Shown: positions 7,354 through 14,565 of the stretch, piece by piece
How the letters are laid out: each line of letters starts with the position of its first letter
Position numbering within the stretch: the stretch's first letter is position 1
Assembly (NCBI GenBank): GCA_964442515.1
Contig: CAYUAC010000024.1
Coordinates: 1 to 20,558 of the forward strand
Length of the DNA: 20,558 nt
DNA from: TCS-49 sp964442515
GTDB lineage: Bacteria; Campylobacterota; Campylobacteria; Campylobacterales; Sulfurovaceae
Reading direction: 5' to 3'
Made by a program: the position numbers and the translations under genes
Notes under the pieces: model-generated
The model's database searches: none
What the model was told of the DNA's origin: nothing
What the model saw: the letters and a program-made list of their open reading frames with translations, nothing else

Positions 7354-7936
7354 TATTGGCAACTCCTATACCAAGATATATGAAAGCGGTCATATCCGCA
7401 CGTATGAACATGAAGAGGCAAAGAAACGGTATAAAAACAAACGCGTATACTATATCAGCGTTTATGACAACCCCGATGTCGCCCACAGCAGCTGGGTCGA
7501 TATAAGCGGCCAGATCACGCTTGATACCAGCTACCGGGGTATGGGCATTGACAGAAAGGCACTGTGCAGCGCCGTCGATGAGGGGGTGTTGGTTGATGCC
7601 GGAAGTGCCATTACCGTGGACGTAATGCAGGCAGGAGTCCATCTTGGCGGCTATATACTGCCAGGAATCGCTGCGTATCAGCAGTGTTACAGGGATATTT
7701 CCCCCTCTCTTAATGTGGAGTTTAACCCCGGTGTCGATACGGCCACGCTTCCGCAAAATACGTCCGAAGCGATCAGCTACGCCACGGTCGCTTCCATTAA
7801 CTGCCTGCTGAAACAAACCATCAGGGACAAAGTGTATTTTACCGGCGGAGACGGAAAGTTTTTATCAAGACACTTTGACAATGCCATTTATGACGCTACG
7901 CTCGTGTTTAAAGGAATGATGAAAGGATTACAATGA
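7340..7936 (+). CDS. coaX: Type III pantothenate kinase
   Basis: Phosphorylates pantothenate, the first step of coenzyme A synthesis, using ATP and a monovalent cation. It belongs to the ASKHA kinase fold. Motifs in order are DIGNSYTKI (5-13, phosphate 1), YRGMGIDRKAL (65-75, pantothenate site), DAGSAITVDV (86-95) and GGYILPG (103-109), with a FTGGDG loop near the C-terminus. The 198 residues are shorter than the roughly 250 of many CoaX proteins, mainly in the linker after strand 1. It overlaps the unknown gene upstream by 14 bases and hisG downstream as ATGA. Confidence 0.93.
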   Translation: MILADIGNSYTKIYESGHIRTYEHEEAKKRYKNKRVYYISVYDNPDVAHSSWVDISGQITLDTSYRGMGIDRKALCSAVDEGVLVDAGSAITVDVMQAGVHLGGYILPGIAAYQQCYRDISPSLNVEFNPGVDTATLPQNTSEAISYATVASINCLLKQTIRDKVYFTGGDGKFLSRHFDNAIYDATLVFKGMMKGLQ

Positions 7937-8550
7937 TAACAATCGCGCTTCCAAAGGGCCGCATCGCGGAAGAAACCCTGCAAATGTTCAAACAGATATT
8001 TGGTCAGGATTTTGTTTTTGACGACAGAAAACTGGTACTGCAGATGCCGGAATTCACCTTTTTGCTCGTACGCAATCAGGATGTTCCCACCTACGTATAC
8101 CATCAAGCCGCCGATATCGGCGTGGTCGGACTTGACGTTATCGAAGAGAAGCAGCTCGATCTGATCAAACTGCTGGACCTTGAAATCGGAAAATGCAAGG
8201 TCGCAATCGGAACGAAAAAGGGCCGGCCCGTTGATTATAACCAGGCCAGTATCAAGGTGGCGACAAAAATGACCAATATCGCCAAAAACCACTTTGCTAA
8301 AAAAGCGATCGGCGTAGAGGTTGTCAAACTCTACGGTTCTATTGAACTGGCTCCCATTATCGGACTTTCCGATATCATCGTGGATATCGTCGAAACGGGC
8401 AATACGATGAAACAAAACGGACTGGAAGTGGGGGAGACGATCATGCACTCATCAGCGCACCTGATCGCAAACAAACAAAGTTTTTATGCTAAAAAAGAGG
8501 AGATTTTACAACTGCACTCGCAGCTTGAGGAGGTGGTCAAAAAGTCGTAG
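7933..8550 (+). CDS. hisG: ATP phosphoribosyltransferase, short form
   Basis: Catalyses the committed step of histidine synthesis, condensing ATP with PRPP. The 205 residues begin MITIALPKGRIAEETLQMF. They contain ADIGVVGLDVIEE and the HisG signature ELAPIIGLSDIIVDIVETG followed by NTMKQNGLEVGE. The C-terminal histidine-binding regulatory domain of long HisG is absent, so this is the short type, which elsewhere needs the regulatory partner HisZ. AAAGGA lies five bases before the ATG. It is the last gene of the operon; the other his genes are not in view. The last codons form the left arm of a terminator hairpin. Confidence 0.96.
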   Translation: MITIALPKGRIAEETLQMFKQIFGQDFVFDDRKLVLQMPEFTFLLVRNQDVPTYVYHQAADIGVVGLDVIEEKQLDLIKLLDLEIGKCKVAIGTKKGRPVDYNQASIKVATKMTNIAKNHFAKKAIGVEVVKLYGSIELAPIIGLSDIIVDIVETGNTMKQNGLEVGETIMHSSAHLIANKQSFYAKKEEILQLHSQLEEVVKKS

Positions 8551-8574
8551 ATGACTTTTTGACGCCGGTTTTTT
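8536..8574 (+). terminator. Hairpin over the hisG stop codon, between convergent hisG and rpsR
   Basis: GTCAAAAAGTC (8536-8546) pairs perfectly with GACTTTTTGAC (8553-8563) around a six-base loop that contains the hisG TAG. Five bases later comes TTTTTT (8569-8574), overlapping the end of rpsR. For hisG it looks like a Rho-independent terminator with a slightly displaced U-run. For rpsR transcription the same perfect stem forms but no U-run follows it. Confidence 0.7.
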
Positions 8575-8836
8575 ATCTTATATAGTCAAACGGAGATTCG
8601 ACAACATTCTTTCTGTCGACGATATAGGGAATAAATGCGACTTCTCTTGCTCTTTTGATCGCACCCGATACCATATCCTGGTGTTTTTTACAATTGCCGG
8701 TAAGTCTTCTTGGCATAATCTTGTACCGTTCGCTGAGCGAATGCTTCAACGATTTGAGGTCTTTATAATCAATAAACTCGACCTTTGCTTCGCAATATTT
8801 GCAATATCTTTTTTTAAACTTTCTTCTTTCTGCCAT
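8573..8836 (-). CDS. rpsR: 30S ribosomal protein S18, zinc-binding form
   Basis: Small-subunit protein that pairs with S6 on 16S rRNA. The 87 residues begin MAERRKFKKRYCKYCEAKVE. They have the core KHSLSERYKIMPRRLTG and a later IKRAREVAFIPYI. C12, C15, C49 and H52 make a probable zinc site (CxxC and CxxH), the zinc-containing version of S18; many bacteria have a cysteine-free copy instead. AAAGGA lies six bases before the ATG. It is third in the rpsF-ssb-rpsR operon, ten bases after ssb, and its end meets the hisG terminator. Confidence 0.97.
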   Translation of the reverse strand: MAERRKFKKRYCKYCEAKVEFIDYKDLKSLKHSLSERYKIMPRRLTGNCKKHQDMVSGAIKRAREVAFIPYIVDRKNVVESPFDYIR

Positions 8837-8846
8837 CTTTTATCCT

Positions 8847-9335
8847 TTAAAACGGGGGTTCTTCATTATCGATATCGATCTCAGGGATATGTTCTTTTTT
8901 CGGCTGGCTTTGGCTTTGGGGCTGTGAATAACCGCCCTGCCCGGAACCGTAGCTGTTCTGAGCGCCGCCCTGCTGCGCGTAGGAATCATCCGATCCTCCG
9001 CCGCTGCCGCCTTTGGTGTCAAGCATCTGCATGTTTTCTACCGTTACGCTGTGTTTGCTTCGCTTCTGACCGCTTTGATCGGTCCATTGTTCCAGCACCA
9101 ACCGTCCCTCAACTAATACTTTGCTGCCTTTTTTGAGATACTGGTTGGCAATCTCGGCCGTTCTTCCAAACATGGACAGATCGACAAAGCAGACTTCCTC
9201 TTTTTGCTCGCCCTGCTGGGTCTTATATTTTCTGTTTGTCGCCAGACCGATTTTGGCGATTCCCAGACCAGCCTGAGAATAACGCATTTCGACATCTCTT
9301 GTTAAGTTTCCTACCAGTATCACTTTATTGTACAT
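8847..9335 (-). CDS. ssb: Single-stranded DNA-binding protein
   Basis: Coats single-stranded DNA during replication, repair and recombination. Residues 1 to about 108 form the OB fold, starting MYNKVILVGNLTRDVEMRYS with FVDLSMFGRTAEIANQYLKKG and VLVEGRLVLEQWTD. A low-complexity linker rich in G, S and Q follows (about 110-148). The protein ends in the acidic tip DIDNEEPPF, the peptide that recruits partner proteins. The total of 162 residues is normal. Its place between rpsF and rpsR is the usual bacterial arrangement, with eight bases after rpsF. Confidence 0.97.
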   Translation of the reverse strand: MYNKVILVGNLTRDVEMRYSQAGLGIAKIGLATNRKYKTQQGEQKEEVCFVDLSMFGRTAEIANQYLKKGSKVLVEGRLVLEQWTDQSGQKRSKHSVTVENMQMLDTKGGSGGGSDDSYAQQGGAQNSYGSGQGGYSQPQSQSQPKKEHIPEIDIDNEEPPF

Positions 9336-9343
9336 AATCTATC

Positions 9344-9676
9344 CTATTTTACGTTTGCAACCATTTTGTCAAATTCGACGAGTTCTTTTTTGCTGCTGAA
9401 CTTCACGGTCATGAATTTGATAACATTTTCATTGATTTTGTAATTTCTCTCAAGTTCTGAGACAAGCTGCGCGGGGGCTTTGAAATACAATACGCTGTAG
9501 TAGCCTCTTCTGTCGCCCTGGACTTCATAGGCCAGGTTTCTGGTGCCCATTTCGTTTTTAGCCAGAAGTTCGCCGCCGTTGTTGGCGATTACAGATTCGA
9601 TTTTTTGGATCTGCTCTTTTGTTTCTTCTTCAGTCAGTGTCGGTTTCAACACAAACAAACTCTCGTAAGAATTCAT
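9344..9676 (-). CDS. rpsF: 30S ribosomal protein S6
   Basis: Small-subunit protein that binds the central domain of 16S rRNA together with S18. The 110 residues begin MNSYESLFVLKPTLTEEETK and contain GTRNLAYEVQGDRRGYYSVLYF and NVIKFMTVKF, the normal ferredoxin-like fold. The ATG at 9676 follows AAGGAG by four bases. An in-frame upstream start at 9712 would read through the leader hairpin and is not credible. It leads the rpsF-ssb-rpsR operon. Confidence 0.96.
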   Translation of the reverse strand: MNSYESLFVLKPTLTEEETKEQIQKIESVIANNGGELLAKNEMGTRNLAYEVQGDRRGYYSVLYFKAPAQLVSELERNYKINENVIKFMTVKFSSKKELVEFDKMVANVK

Positions 9677-9696
9677 AATACTCCTTTTGGTTTTTA

Positions 9697-9720
9697 GCCC
9701 TGTTTTTTTCAAAACAGAGC
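9697..9720 (-). promoter_or_regulatory. Leader hairpin upstream of rpsF
   Basis: On the transcribed strand GCUCUGUUUU pairs with AAAACAGGGC (ten pairs, one of them U-G) across a GAAA tetraloop. It ends about ten bases before the ribosome-binding site. Many bacteria control rpsF by S6:S18 binding to a leader hairpin; the CCG typical of that motif is not evident here, so the link is an inference. No U-run follows, so it is not a simple terminator. Confidence 0.5.
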
Positions 9721-9736
9721 AAGGTTTAAAACGCCG

Positions 9737-9742
9737 ATTATA
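9737..9742 (-). promoter_or_regulatory. Promoter (-10) for rpsF-ssb-rpsR
   Basis: A perfect TATAAT preceded by GG lies on the minus strand, about 60 bases before the rpsF ATG. Transcription would start near 9730 and include the leader hairpin. There is no clear -35. Confidence 0.65.
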
Positions 9743-9779
9743 CCAAAAAGAGTATTAAGTTTATATTAATCAGAAAGGC

Positions 9780-10592
9780 TTATTTCATCTCTTTCATTCG
9801 CACACGGCCCTCGCGCATTTCAACCGAAGGCATTCCCATAATATTGAAGCCGCAATCGACATGATGGATTTCCCCCGTTACACCGCTTGCAAGATCACTG
9901 AGCAGATACATACCCGAATTGCCAACCTCATCGATAGAAACGTTTTTCTTCAGCGGGGCATGGGCTTCGTTCCATTTAAGCATAAGGTTAAAATCTCCTA
10001 TACCCGAAGCCGCCAGCGTTTTGATCGGACCGGCACTGATCGCGTTGACGCGGATACTGTCTTTGCCCAGATCCTCGGCCAGATATTTTACGCTCATATC
10101 CAAAGCCGCTTTGGCAACACCCATGAGGTTGTAGTTGGGGATATATTTTTCCCCGCCGTAATACGTCAGCGTCAGAATCGAACTGTTTTCATTCAGCAGC
10201 GGTTTCAACTCCCTGGTGATTTCAATCAGCGAATACACCGAAATCTCCATGGAAACCCCGAAAGCTTCCTTGGAAACATCGACAAAACGCCCCTCAAGGC
10301 CGTCTTTTGGCGCAAAAGCGATGGAATGGACGATAAAATCAAGCTCCCCGAAATCTTTTTCTAAATCGGCTTTTAACTGCTTGATCTGTTCGGGGTGCGC
10401 CGCGTCCAGCGGGTATACGTACTCACTGCCCAGTTCATTGGCGATTGGTTCAACCTTGCTTTTAAACCGCTCACTCAGATAGGTAAAAGCCATCTGCGCT
10501 CCCTGAGCGGCACACTGCTTGGCGATGCCGTACGCAATCGAGCGCTTATTGGCCACACCGATAACTAACCCTTTTTTTCCTTTCATAACCAT
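9780..10592 (-). CDS. fabI: Enoyl-[acyl-carrier-protein] reductase (NADH)
   Basis: Reduces the enoyl-ACP double bond in the last step of each fatty-acid elongation cycle. The 270 residues form a short-chain dehydrogenase fold: GVANKRSIAYGIA near the N-terminus for cofactor, FIVHSIAFAP, and the FabI catalytic pattern Y144, Y154 and K161 in TYYG and YNLMGVAK. RVNAISAGPIKTLAASGI is also typical. I start at ATG 10592 (MVMKGKKGLVIG) because TAGGA lies about eight bases before it; an ATG three codons earlier (10601) sits on that site. It follows tpiA by 58 bases. Confidence 0.96.
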   Translation of the reverse strand: MVMKGKKGLVIGVANKRSIAYGIAKQCAAQGAQMAFTYLSERFKSKVEPIANELGSEYVYPLDAAHPEQIKQLKADLEKDFGELDFIVHSIAFAPKDGLEGRFVDVSKEAFGVSMEISVYSLIEITRELKPLLNENSSILTLTYYGGEKYIPNYNLMGVAKAALDMSVKYLAEDLGKDSIRVNAISAGPIKTLAASGIGDFNLMLKWNEAHAPLKKNVSIDEVGNSGMYLLSDLASGVTGEIHHVDCGFNIMGMPSVEMREGRVRMKEMK

Positions 10593-10622
10593 TTGACACA
10601 TCCTATATTATAAATTTTTAAA

Positions 10623-10631
10623 ATTGTAGCA
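10623..10631 (-). promoter_or_regulatory. Possible internal promoter for fabI
   Basis: TGCTACAAT on the minus strand is an extended -10 (TACAAT at 10628-10623) in the 58-base AT-rich gap after tpiA. It predicts a leader of about 25 bases. A TATAAT closer to the gene would leave almost no leader. Confidence 0.4.
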
Positions 10632-10650
10632 TTATTGTGATTAAAACTTC

Positions 10651-11346
10651 CTACCTGCATGCGGTAATGATGGATTGAAAATCCTCAACCTCTAAACTTG
10701 CGCCTCCTACCAGCACGCCGTCGACTTCCGGGATCGCTGCGATACCCTGCGCGGTATGGGGTTTGACGCTTCCGCCGTACAGCAGGGACCTGCCGGCGAT
10801 CATCTGCTTGATCAGGCCGTGGGTTTTGCTGATTGTTTCATTATCCGCGCTTTCACCCGTTCCGATGGCCCAGACCGGTTCATACGCGACAATCAGATTT
10901 TCATATTCCAGATCAATCCCCTCAAGCTGTGCTTTAAGGTAGCTTTGCAAATCCCCGTTTTTTCGCACCTCAAGAGGTTCGCCTATGCAGTGTATGACCG
11001 TAAAACCCTCTTTTTTGAAAAAATCAAACTTTTTTGCAATCATCTCCTGGCTTTCGCCAAGCAGGTGGCGCCGCTCGCTGTGGCCGGTCAAAATTGTGCG
11101 CACACCAAACTCATTCAGCTGCTGCAGCCCCACTTCGCCGGTCACGGAACCCTGCTTGATTCCGTACGCGTTTTGCACACCCACGCGCACGCTTTTGGTA
11201 CGAAAATCATCCAGTGCCGTCAGCGGCGGAAACACAAACACTTCATCGCCCTCACGGCGAAACTGCATAAAGCTGTCTAACTGATGCAGATATGCCGAGG
11301 TTGACTTTCTGGTGTGGTTGGTTTTAAAATTGGCTGCGAAAATCAC
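10651..11346 (-). CDS. tpiA: Triosephosphate isomerase
   Basis: Interconverts dihydroxyacetone phosphate and glyceraldehyde 3-phosphate. The 231 residues keep the active-site set: N6 and K8 in ANFKTN (NFK in place of the common NWK), H89 in TGHSERR, E156 in AYEPVWAIGTG with the flexible loop 6, and phosphate-binding GGSV and GVLVGGASL near the end. It is about 20 residues shorter than the common 250, in line with the short Campylobacterota type. The start is GTG at 11346, which overlaps the pgk stop as GTGA, with AAGGA six bases upstream. Confidence 0.96.
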   Translation of the reverse strand: MIFAANFKTNHTRKSTSAYLHQLDSFMQFRREGDEVFVFPPLTALDDFRTKSVRVGVQNAYGIKQGSVTGEVGLQQLNEFGVRTILTGHSERRHLLGESQEMIAKKFDFFKKEGFTVIHCIGEPLEVRKNGDLQSYLKAQLEGIDLEYENLIVAYEPVWAIGTGESADNETISKTHGLIKQMIAGRSLLYGGSVKPHTAQGIAAIPEVDGVLVGGASLEVEDFQSIITACR

Positions 11347-12545
11347 GTTTCATCCTTGACCATAAGATTTGTCACACCCGGAAGGGTTTTGCCCTCAAGC
11401 AGTTCCAGCGACGCCCCGCCGCCGGTGCTGATAAAGGTCATCTCCTCGTCATCGTCGGTTCGCTGGACCAGATCGGCCGTATCGCCGCCACCCACGACAG
11501 TGGTAGCGTGCGCGCCTGCAACGACGTGTGAAAGCTTGGTGCTGCCCTTGGCGAATTTATCCATTTCATACACGCCCATGGGACCGTTCCACAAAATCGT
11601 CTGGGCATCGTTTAAACTTTCGCTGAACAGTTTTACCGTGGCCGGACCGATATCAAGCCCCATCCAGTTTTGCGGAATCTCCTTTGCGGTGACAAACTTG
11701 ATCACGCTGTCTTCACTGAACTTTTCTGCGGCCACGACGTCAACGGGCAGGTAAAGCTTGACGCCCAGGCGCTTGGCTTCTTCCATGATATGCAGCGCAT
11801 CATCCATAAGTTCGTCTTCGACCAGTGAAGCGCCCACGTCCTCGCCGGTTGCTTTGAGGAAGGTAAACGCCATCCCGCCGCCGATAATGAGTTTATCGAC
11901 TTTTGGCAGCAGATTGGTCAGCGCCTGCAGTTTGCCAGAAACCTTGCTACCGCCGACTATTGCCACAAAGGGGCGTACCGGTTTTTTAAGCAGCTGGTAA
12001 AAAAACTCGATCTCTTTTTGCAGCAAAAAGCCGCCTGCTTTGTGTTCATCGTCAAAATGGTGCGTAATCCCCTCAACCGAAGCGTGCGCTCTGTGGCTGA
12101 CGCCGAATGCGTCGTTGATGTAAATTTCAGCCATATCAGCCAGCGCTTTTGCCATATCCCGGCTGTTTTTGGTTTCGCCCGCTTCAAAGCGCAGATTCTC
12201 AAGCAAGAGAATCTCTCCTTCCTTGAGTGCTTTTGCTTTTGCATGCGCGTCATCGCCCATGACGTCTTTTGCCATGACAATCTCTTGTTTTAACAGCGTG
12301 TGCAGCCGCTTGGCCACGGGTGAGAGCGAATACTTGGCGTTAAACTCGCCCCCGGGCCGTCCCAGGTGACTGGCAAGAATAATTTTGCAATCCCTGTCGA
12401 TACAGTAGCGAATCGTCTGCATCGCCGATCTGATACGCCTGTCGTCGGTGATGTTGCCAAAATCATCCAGCGGTACGTTGAAATCGCACCGGATCAGTAC
12501 CGCTTTGCTGTCAACATCTAACTCTTTGATCGATCGAAGCCGCAT
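11343..12545 (-). CDS. pgk: Phosphoglycerate kinase
   Basis: Transfers phosphate between 1,3-bisphosphoglycerate and ADP. The 400 residues start MRLRSIKELDVDSKAVLIRC. They show RCDFNVPLD, ASHLGRPGG for the triose substrate, LLLENLRF, the VGGSKVSGKLQ hinge segment, GGGMAFTFLK, LWNGPMGVYE and the C-terminal GGGDTA and STGGGASLELLEG nucleotide loops. I prefer ATG 12545 over ATG 12551 because AAAGGA lies five bases before it, while the earlier ATG is fused to that site. It follows gap closely, and its stop overlaps the tpiA GTG. Confidence 0.96.
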   Translation of the reverse strand: MRLRSIKELDVDSKAVLIRCDFNVPLDDFGNITDDRRIRSAMQTIRYCIDRDCKIILASHLGRPGGEFNAKYSLSPVAKRLHTLLKQEIVMAKDVMGDDAHAKAKALKEGEILLLENLRFEAGETKNSRDMAKALADMAEIYINDAFGVSHRAHASVEGITHHFDDEHKAGGFLLQKEIEFFYQLLKKPVRPFVAIVGGSKVSGKLQALTNLLPKVDKLIIGGGMAFTFLKATGEDVGASLVEDELMDDALHIMEEAKRLGVKLYLPVDVVAAEKFSEDSVIKFVTAKEIPQNWMGLDIGPATVKLFSESLNDAQTILWNGPMGVYEMDKFAKGSTKLSHVVAGAHATTVVGGGDTADLVQRTDDDEEMTFISTGGGASLELLEGKTLPGVTNLMVKDET

Positions 12546-12554
12546 TGCCATCCT

Positions 12555-13553
12555 TTATTGCTTGCTTATGTATACGGCCATATCGACCAGACGGTTGGAA
12601 TATCCCCACTCATTGTCGTACCACGCCATGATCTTGACCATATTGTTATCCACAACCTGCGTCAAATCGCTTGCCACGATGGAACTGCTGGCATCACCCA
12701 GCAGGTCCTGAGAAACCTTCATATCATCATCGACGGAGATGATGCCTTTCAACTCGCCCCGGGCTTTTTGGTCCAGGACCGCATTAACCTCTTCGATGGT
12801 GGTATCTTTGCCCACGGAAATATTGAGATCGACCATAGAAACGTTTGGCGTGGGTACACGTACGCTTTGACCGTGCAGTTTTCCCTCAAGATGGGGCATG
12901 ATCAGTTTCATCGCCTTGGCCGCTCCGGTGGTGGTGGGAATCATATTCACCGCCGCGGCTCTTGCTCTTCGCTTGTCTTTTTTGTGTTTGACATCCAGGA
13001 TGCTTTGGTCGTTGGTATAAGAGTGAATCGTCGTCATCAACCCTTTTTGGATTCCAAACGCATCGTCAAGTACCTTGGCTACCGGGCCTAAGCAGTTGGT
13101 GGTGCAGCTGGCGTTTGAAATGATCGCTTCGCCGCCGTAGTTTTGTTCATTCACGCCCAAAACATAGGTAGGCGTATCATCCTTGGCCGGAGCGCTGAAG
13201 ATAACTTTCTTGCAGCCGTTGTCGATATGGGCCTGCGCTTTATCTTTTGTCAAAAATACCCCGGTACACTCCAGTACAACCTCCGCGCCGCATCCGGCAA
13301 AATCAAGATTTCCGGGGTCTCTGTCGTTAAAAATTCTGGCATTGGTTTTGCCCATCTTCAAATAGCCGTTTTCAACGCAAACCTCTTTTTCCGCCGTTCC
13401 GTGAACCGAGTCGTATCTGGTCAAATACTCTATCATCTCTTCATCGGCTGTATCATTGATCGCCACAAGCTCTACGTCGCTGCGGTCCTCAATGATGCGC
13501 GCTACGCTTCTTCCGATTCTGCCATATCCGTTGATCGCTACTTTTATTGCCAT
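12555..13553 (-). CDS. gap: Glyceraldehyde-3-phosphate dehydrogenase
   Basis: Oxidises and phosphorylates glyceraldehyde 3-phosphate, or runs in reverse in gluconeogenesis and carbon fixation. The 332 residues begin MAIKVAINGYGRIGRSVARI, a Rossmann NAD-binding start. The active site SNASCTTNC has nucleophile C150, with H177 in TIHSYTNDQ. NPT-type signatures such as IPTTTGAAKA and WYDNEWGYSNR are present. D34 in AINDT is compatible with NAD use. AAAGG lies six bases before the ATG. It is the first gene of gap-pgk-tpiA-fabI and is divergent from nadD. Confidence 0.97.
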   Translation of the reverse strand: MAIKVAINGYGRIGRSVARIIEDRSDVELVAINDTADEEMIEYLTRYDSVHGTAEKEVCVENGYLKMGKTNARIFNDRDPGNLDFAGCGAEVVLECTGVFLTKDKAQAHIDNGCKKVIFSAPAKDDTPTYVLGVNEQNYGGEAIISNASCTTNCLGPVAKVLDDAFGIQKGLMTTIHSYTNDQSILDVKHKKDKRRARAAAVNMIPTTTGAAKAMKLIMPHLEGKLHGQSVRVPTPNVSMVDLNISVGKDTTIEEVNAVLDQKARGELKGIISVDDDMKVSQDLLGDASSSIVASDLTQVVDNNMVKIMAWYDNEWGYSNRLVDMAVYISKQ

Positions 13554-13586
13554 CTTTTACCTTTATTTTGATAAAATTTTAAAGAT

Positions 13587-13594
13587 ACTATACT
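13587..13594. promoter_or_regulatory. Overlapping divergent -10 elements for gap and nadD
   Basis: On the minus strand TATAGT (13592-13587) sits about 35 bases before the gap ATG. On the plus strand TATACT (13589-13594) sits about 53 bases before the nadD GTG. The two hexamers share four bases, so polymerase could not occupy both at once. Neither has a clear -35. Confidence 0.45.
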
Positions 13595-13646
13595 AAAAAC
13601 TGGCTAAAATTTCGTTTAGCCTCCGGTTACAAAAGGATACGCGCCC

Positions 13647-14180
13647 GTGAAAACCGCAGCGATTTTCGGCGGCAGTTTTGATCCGCCCCACAACGGCCAT
13701 TTAAGCGTTATACGGCAAGCTCTGGACACCCTTGATATCGATACGCTCATTGTCATGCCAAACTTTTTGAACCCGTTTAAACACAAAACGGCCGCCAGCG
13801 CCAGACAGCGCCTGCAGTGGTTAGAAACCATGACGGCGAAAATGGACAAAGTCACCGTCAGCGATTACGAAATCCGCAAAGGTTACGCCGTGCCCACTGT
13901 CGAAACGGTAACGCACTTTTTAAAAGAATATGATAAAATATACTTTATTATCGGGGCCGACAACGTCAAAACGCTGCACAAGTGGAAAGATTACGAGCGG
14001 TTAAAAGCGCTGGTCACGTTTGTCGTCGCCACCCGCAAAGGCGGTGAAACCAAAGATTTCACTACCCTTGCGGTCAACAGGGATATAAGTTCGACCCAGA
14101 TGCGCCAAAAGCCCGAAAAAGAGCATATCCCCCCAAGTATTTATTCACAGGTAAAGGAAGTTTATGAACGACAGAATTGA
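13647..14180 (+). CDS. nadD: Nicotinate-nucleotide adenylyltransferase
   Basis: Adenylates nicotinate mononucleotide to give deamido-NAD in NAD synthesis. The 177 residues have the nucleotidyltransferase motif GGSFDPPHNGH (8-18) and the late ISSTxMR motif (147-153), which mark NadD, plus FIIGADNVKTLHKW. It is slightly shorter than the typical 190-210. The start is GTG at 13647 with AAAAGGA nine bases upstream. It overlaps rsfS by 17 bases, a common pairing. Confidence 0.95.
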   Translation: MKTAAIFGGSFDPPHNGHLSVIRQALDTLDIDTLIVMPNFLNPFKHKTAASARQRLQWLETMTAKMDKVTVSDYEIRKGYAVPTVETVTHFLKEYDKIYFIIGADNVKTLHKWKDYERLKALVTFVVATRKGGETKDFTTLAVNRDISSTQMRQKPEKEHIPPSIYSQVKEVYERQN

Positions 14181-14484
14181 AAAGATCGTAGAGCTGCTGG
14201 ACAGCAAAAAAGCCGAGGATATTCAAACCTTTGATTTAACCGGCAAGGATTATATCGCCCAGCGCGTCGTGATCGCCAACAGTCTGGGTACCAAGCACAC
14301 GCTTGCCCTCCTGGAGTATCTCAAAGAGTTTTTGAAGCAGCAGGGCGAAAGCATACTCAGCGTCGATGAAAGCGAAGACTGGGCGGTGTGCGACCTGGGT
14401 GATATCATCATCCACGTCATGACTCCCGAATACAGGGAAAAATACGATCTTGAAGAGTTTTTACAAAAGTTGTATGACAATTAA
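14164..14484 (+). CDS. rsfS: Ribosomal silencing factor RsfS
   Basis: Binds L14 on the 50S subunit and blocks subunit joining when nutrients are short. The 106 residues contain the family core: DIQTFDLTGKDYIAQRVVIA, then SVDESEDWAVCDLGDIIIHV and MTPEYREKYDLEEF. Its reading frame begins inside nadD, with AAAGGAAGTTT before the ATG. Its place just before hpf puts two ribosome-dormancy factors side by side. Confidence 0.95.
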   Translation: MNDRIEKIVELLDSKKAEDIQTFDLTGKDYIAQRVVIANSLGTKHTLALLEYLKEFLKQQGESILSVDESEDWAVCDLGDIIIHVMTPEYREKYDLEEFLQKLYDN

Positions 14485-14508
14485 GGCAGACTTTGCCGCA
14501 AGTTAGGT

Positions 14509-14514
14509 TATAAT
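14509..14514 (+). promoter_or_regulatory. Promoter (-10) for hpf
   Basis: A consensus TATAAT preceded by GGT lies 25 bases after the rsfS stop. It would start transcription near 14521, giving hpf its own promoter and a leader of about 45 bases that opens with a GC-rich hairpin. Confidence 0.65.
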
Positions 14515-14522
14515 AAAAATAT

Positions 14523-14541
14523 CCCGCGATGTTTACGCGGG
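14523..14541 (+). promoter_or_regulatory. GC-rich hairpin at the start of the hpf leader
   Basis: CCCGCG (14523-14528) pairs with CGCGGG (14536-14541) around a seven-base loop. It lies just after the predicted transcription start and before the strong AGGAGGTGA site. No U-run follows. It may protect the 5' end of the mRNA or regulate it. Confidence 0.5.
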
Positions 14542-14565
14542 CGATCTATTTTAGGAGGTGAAATT

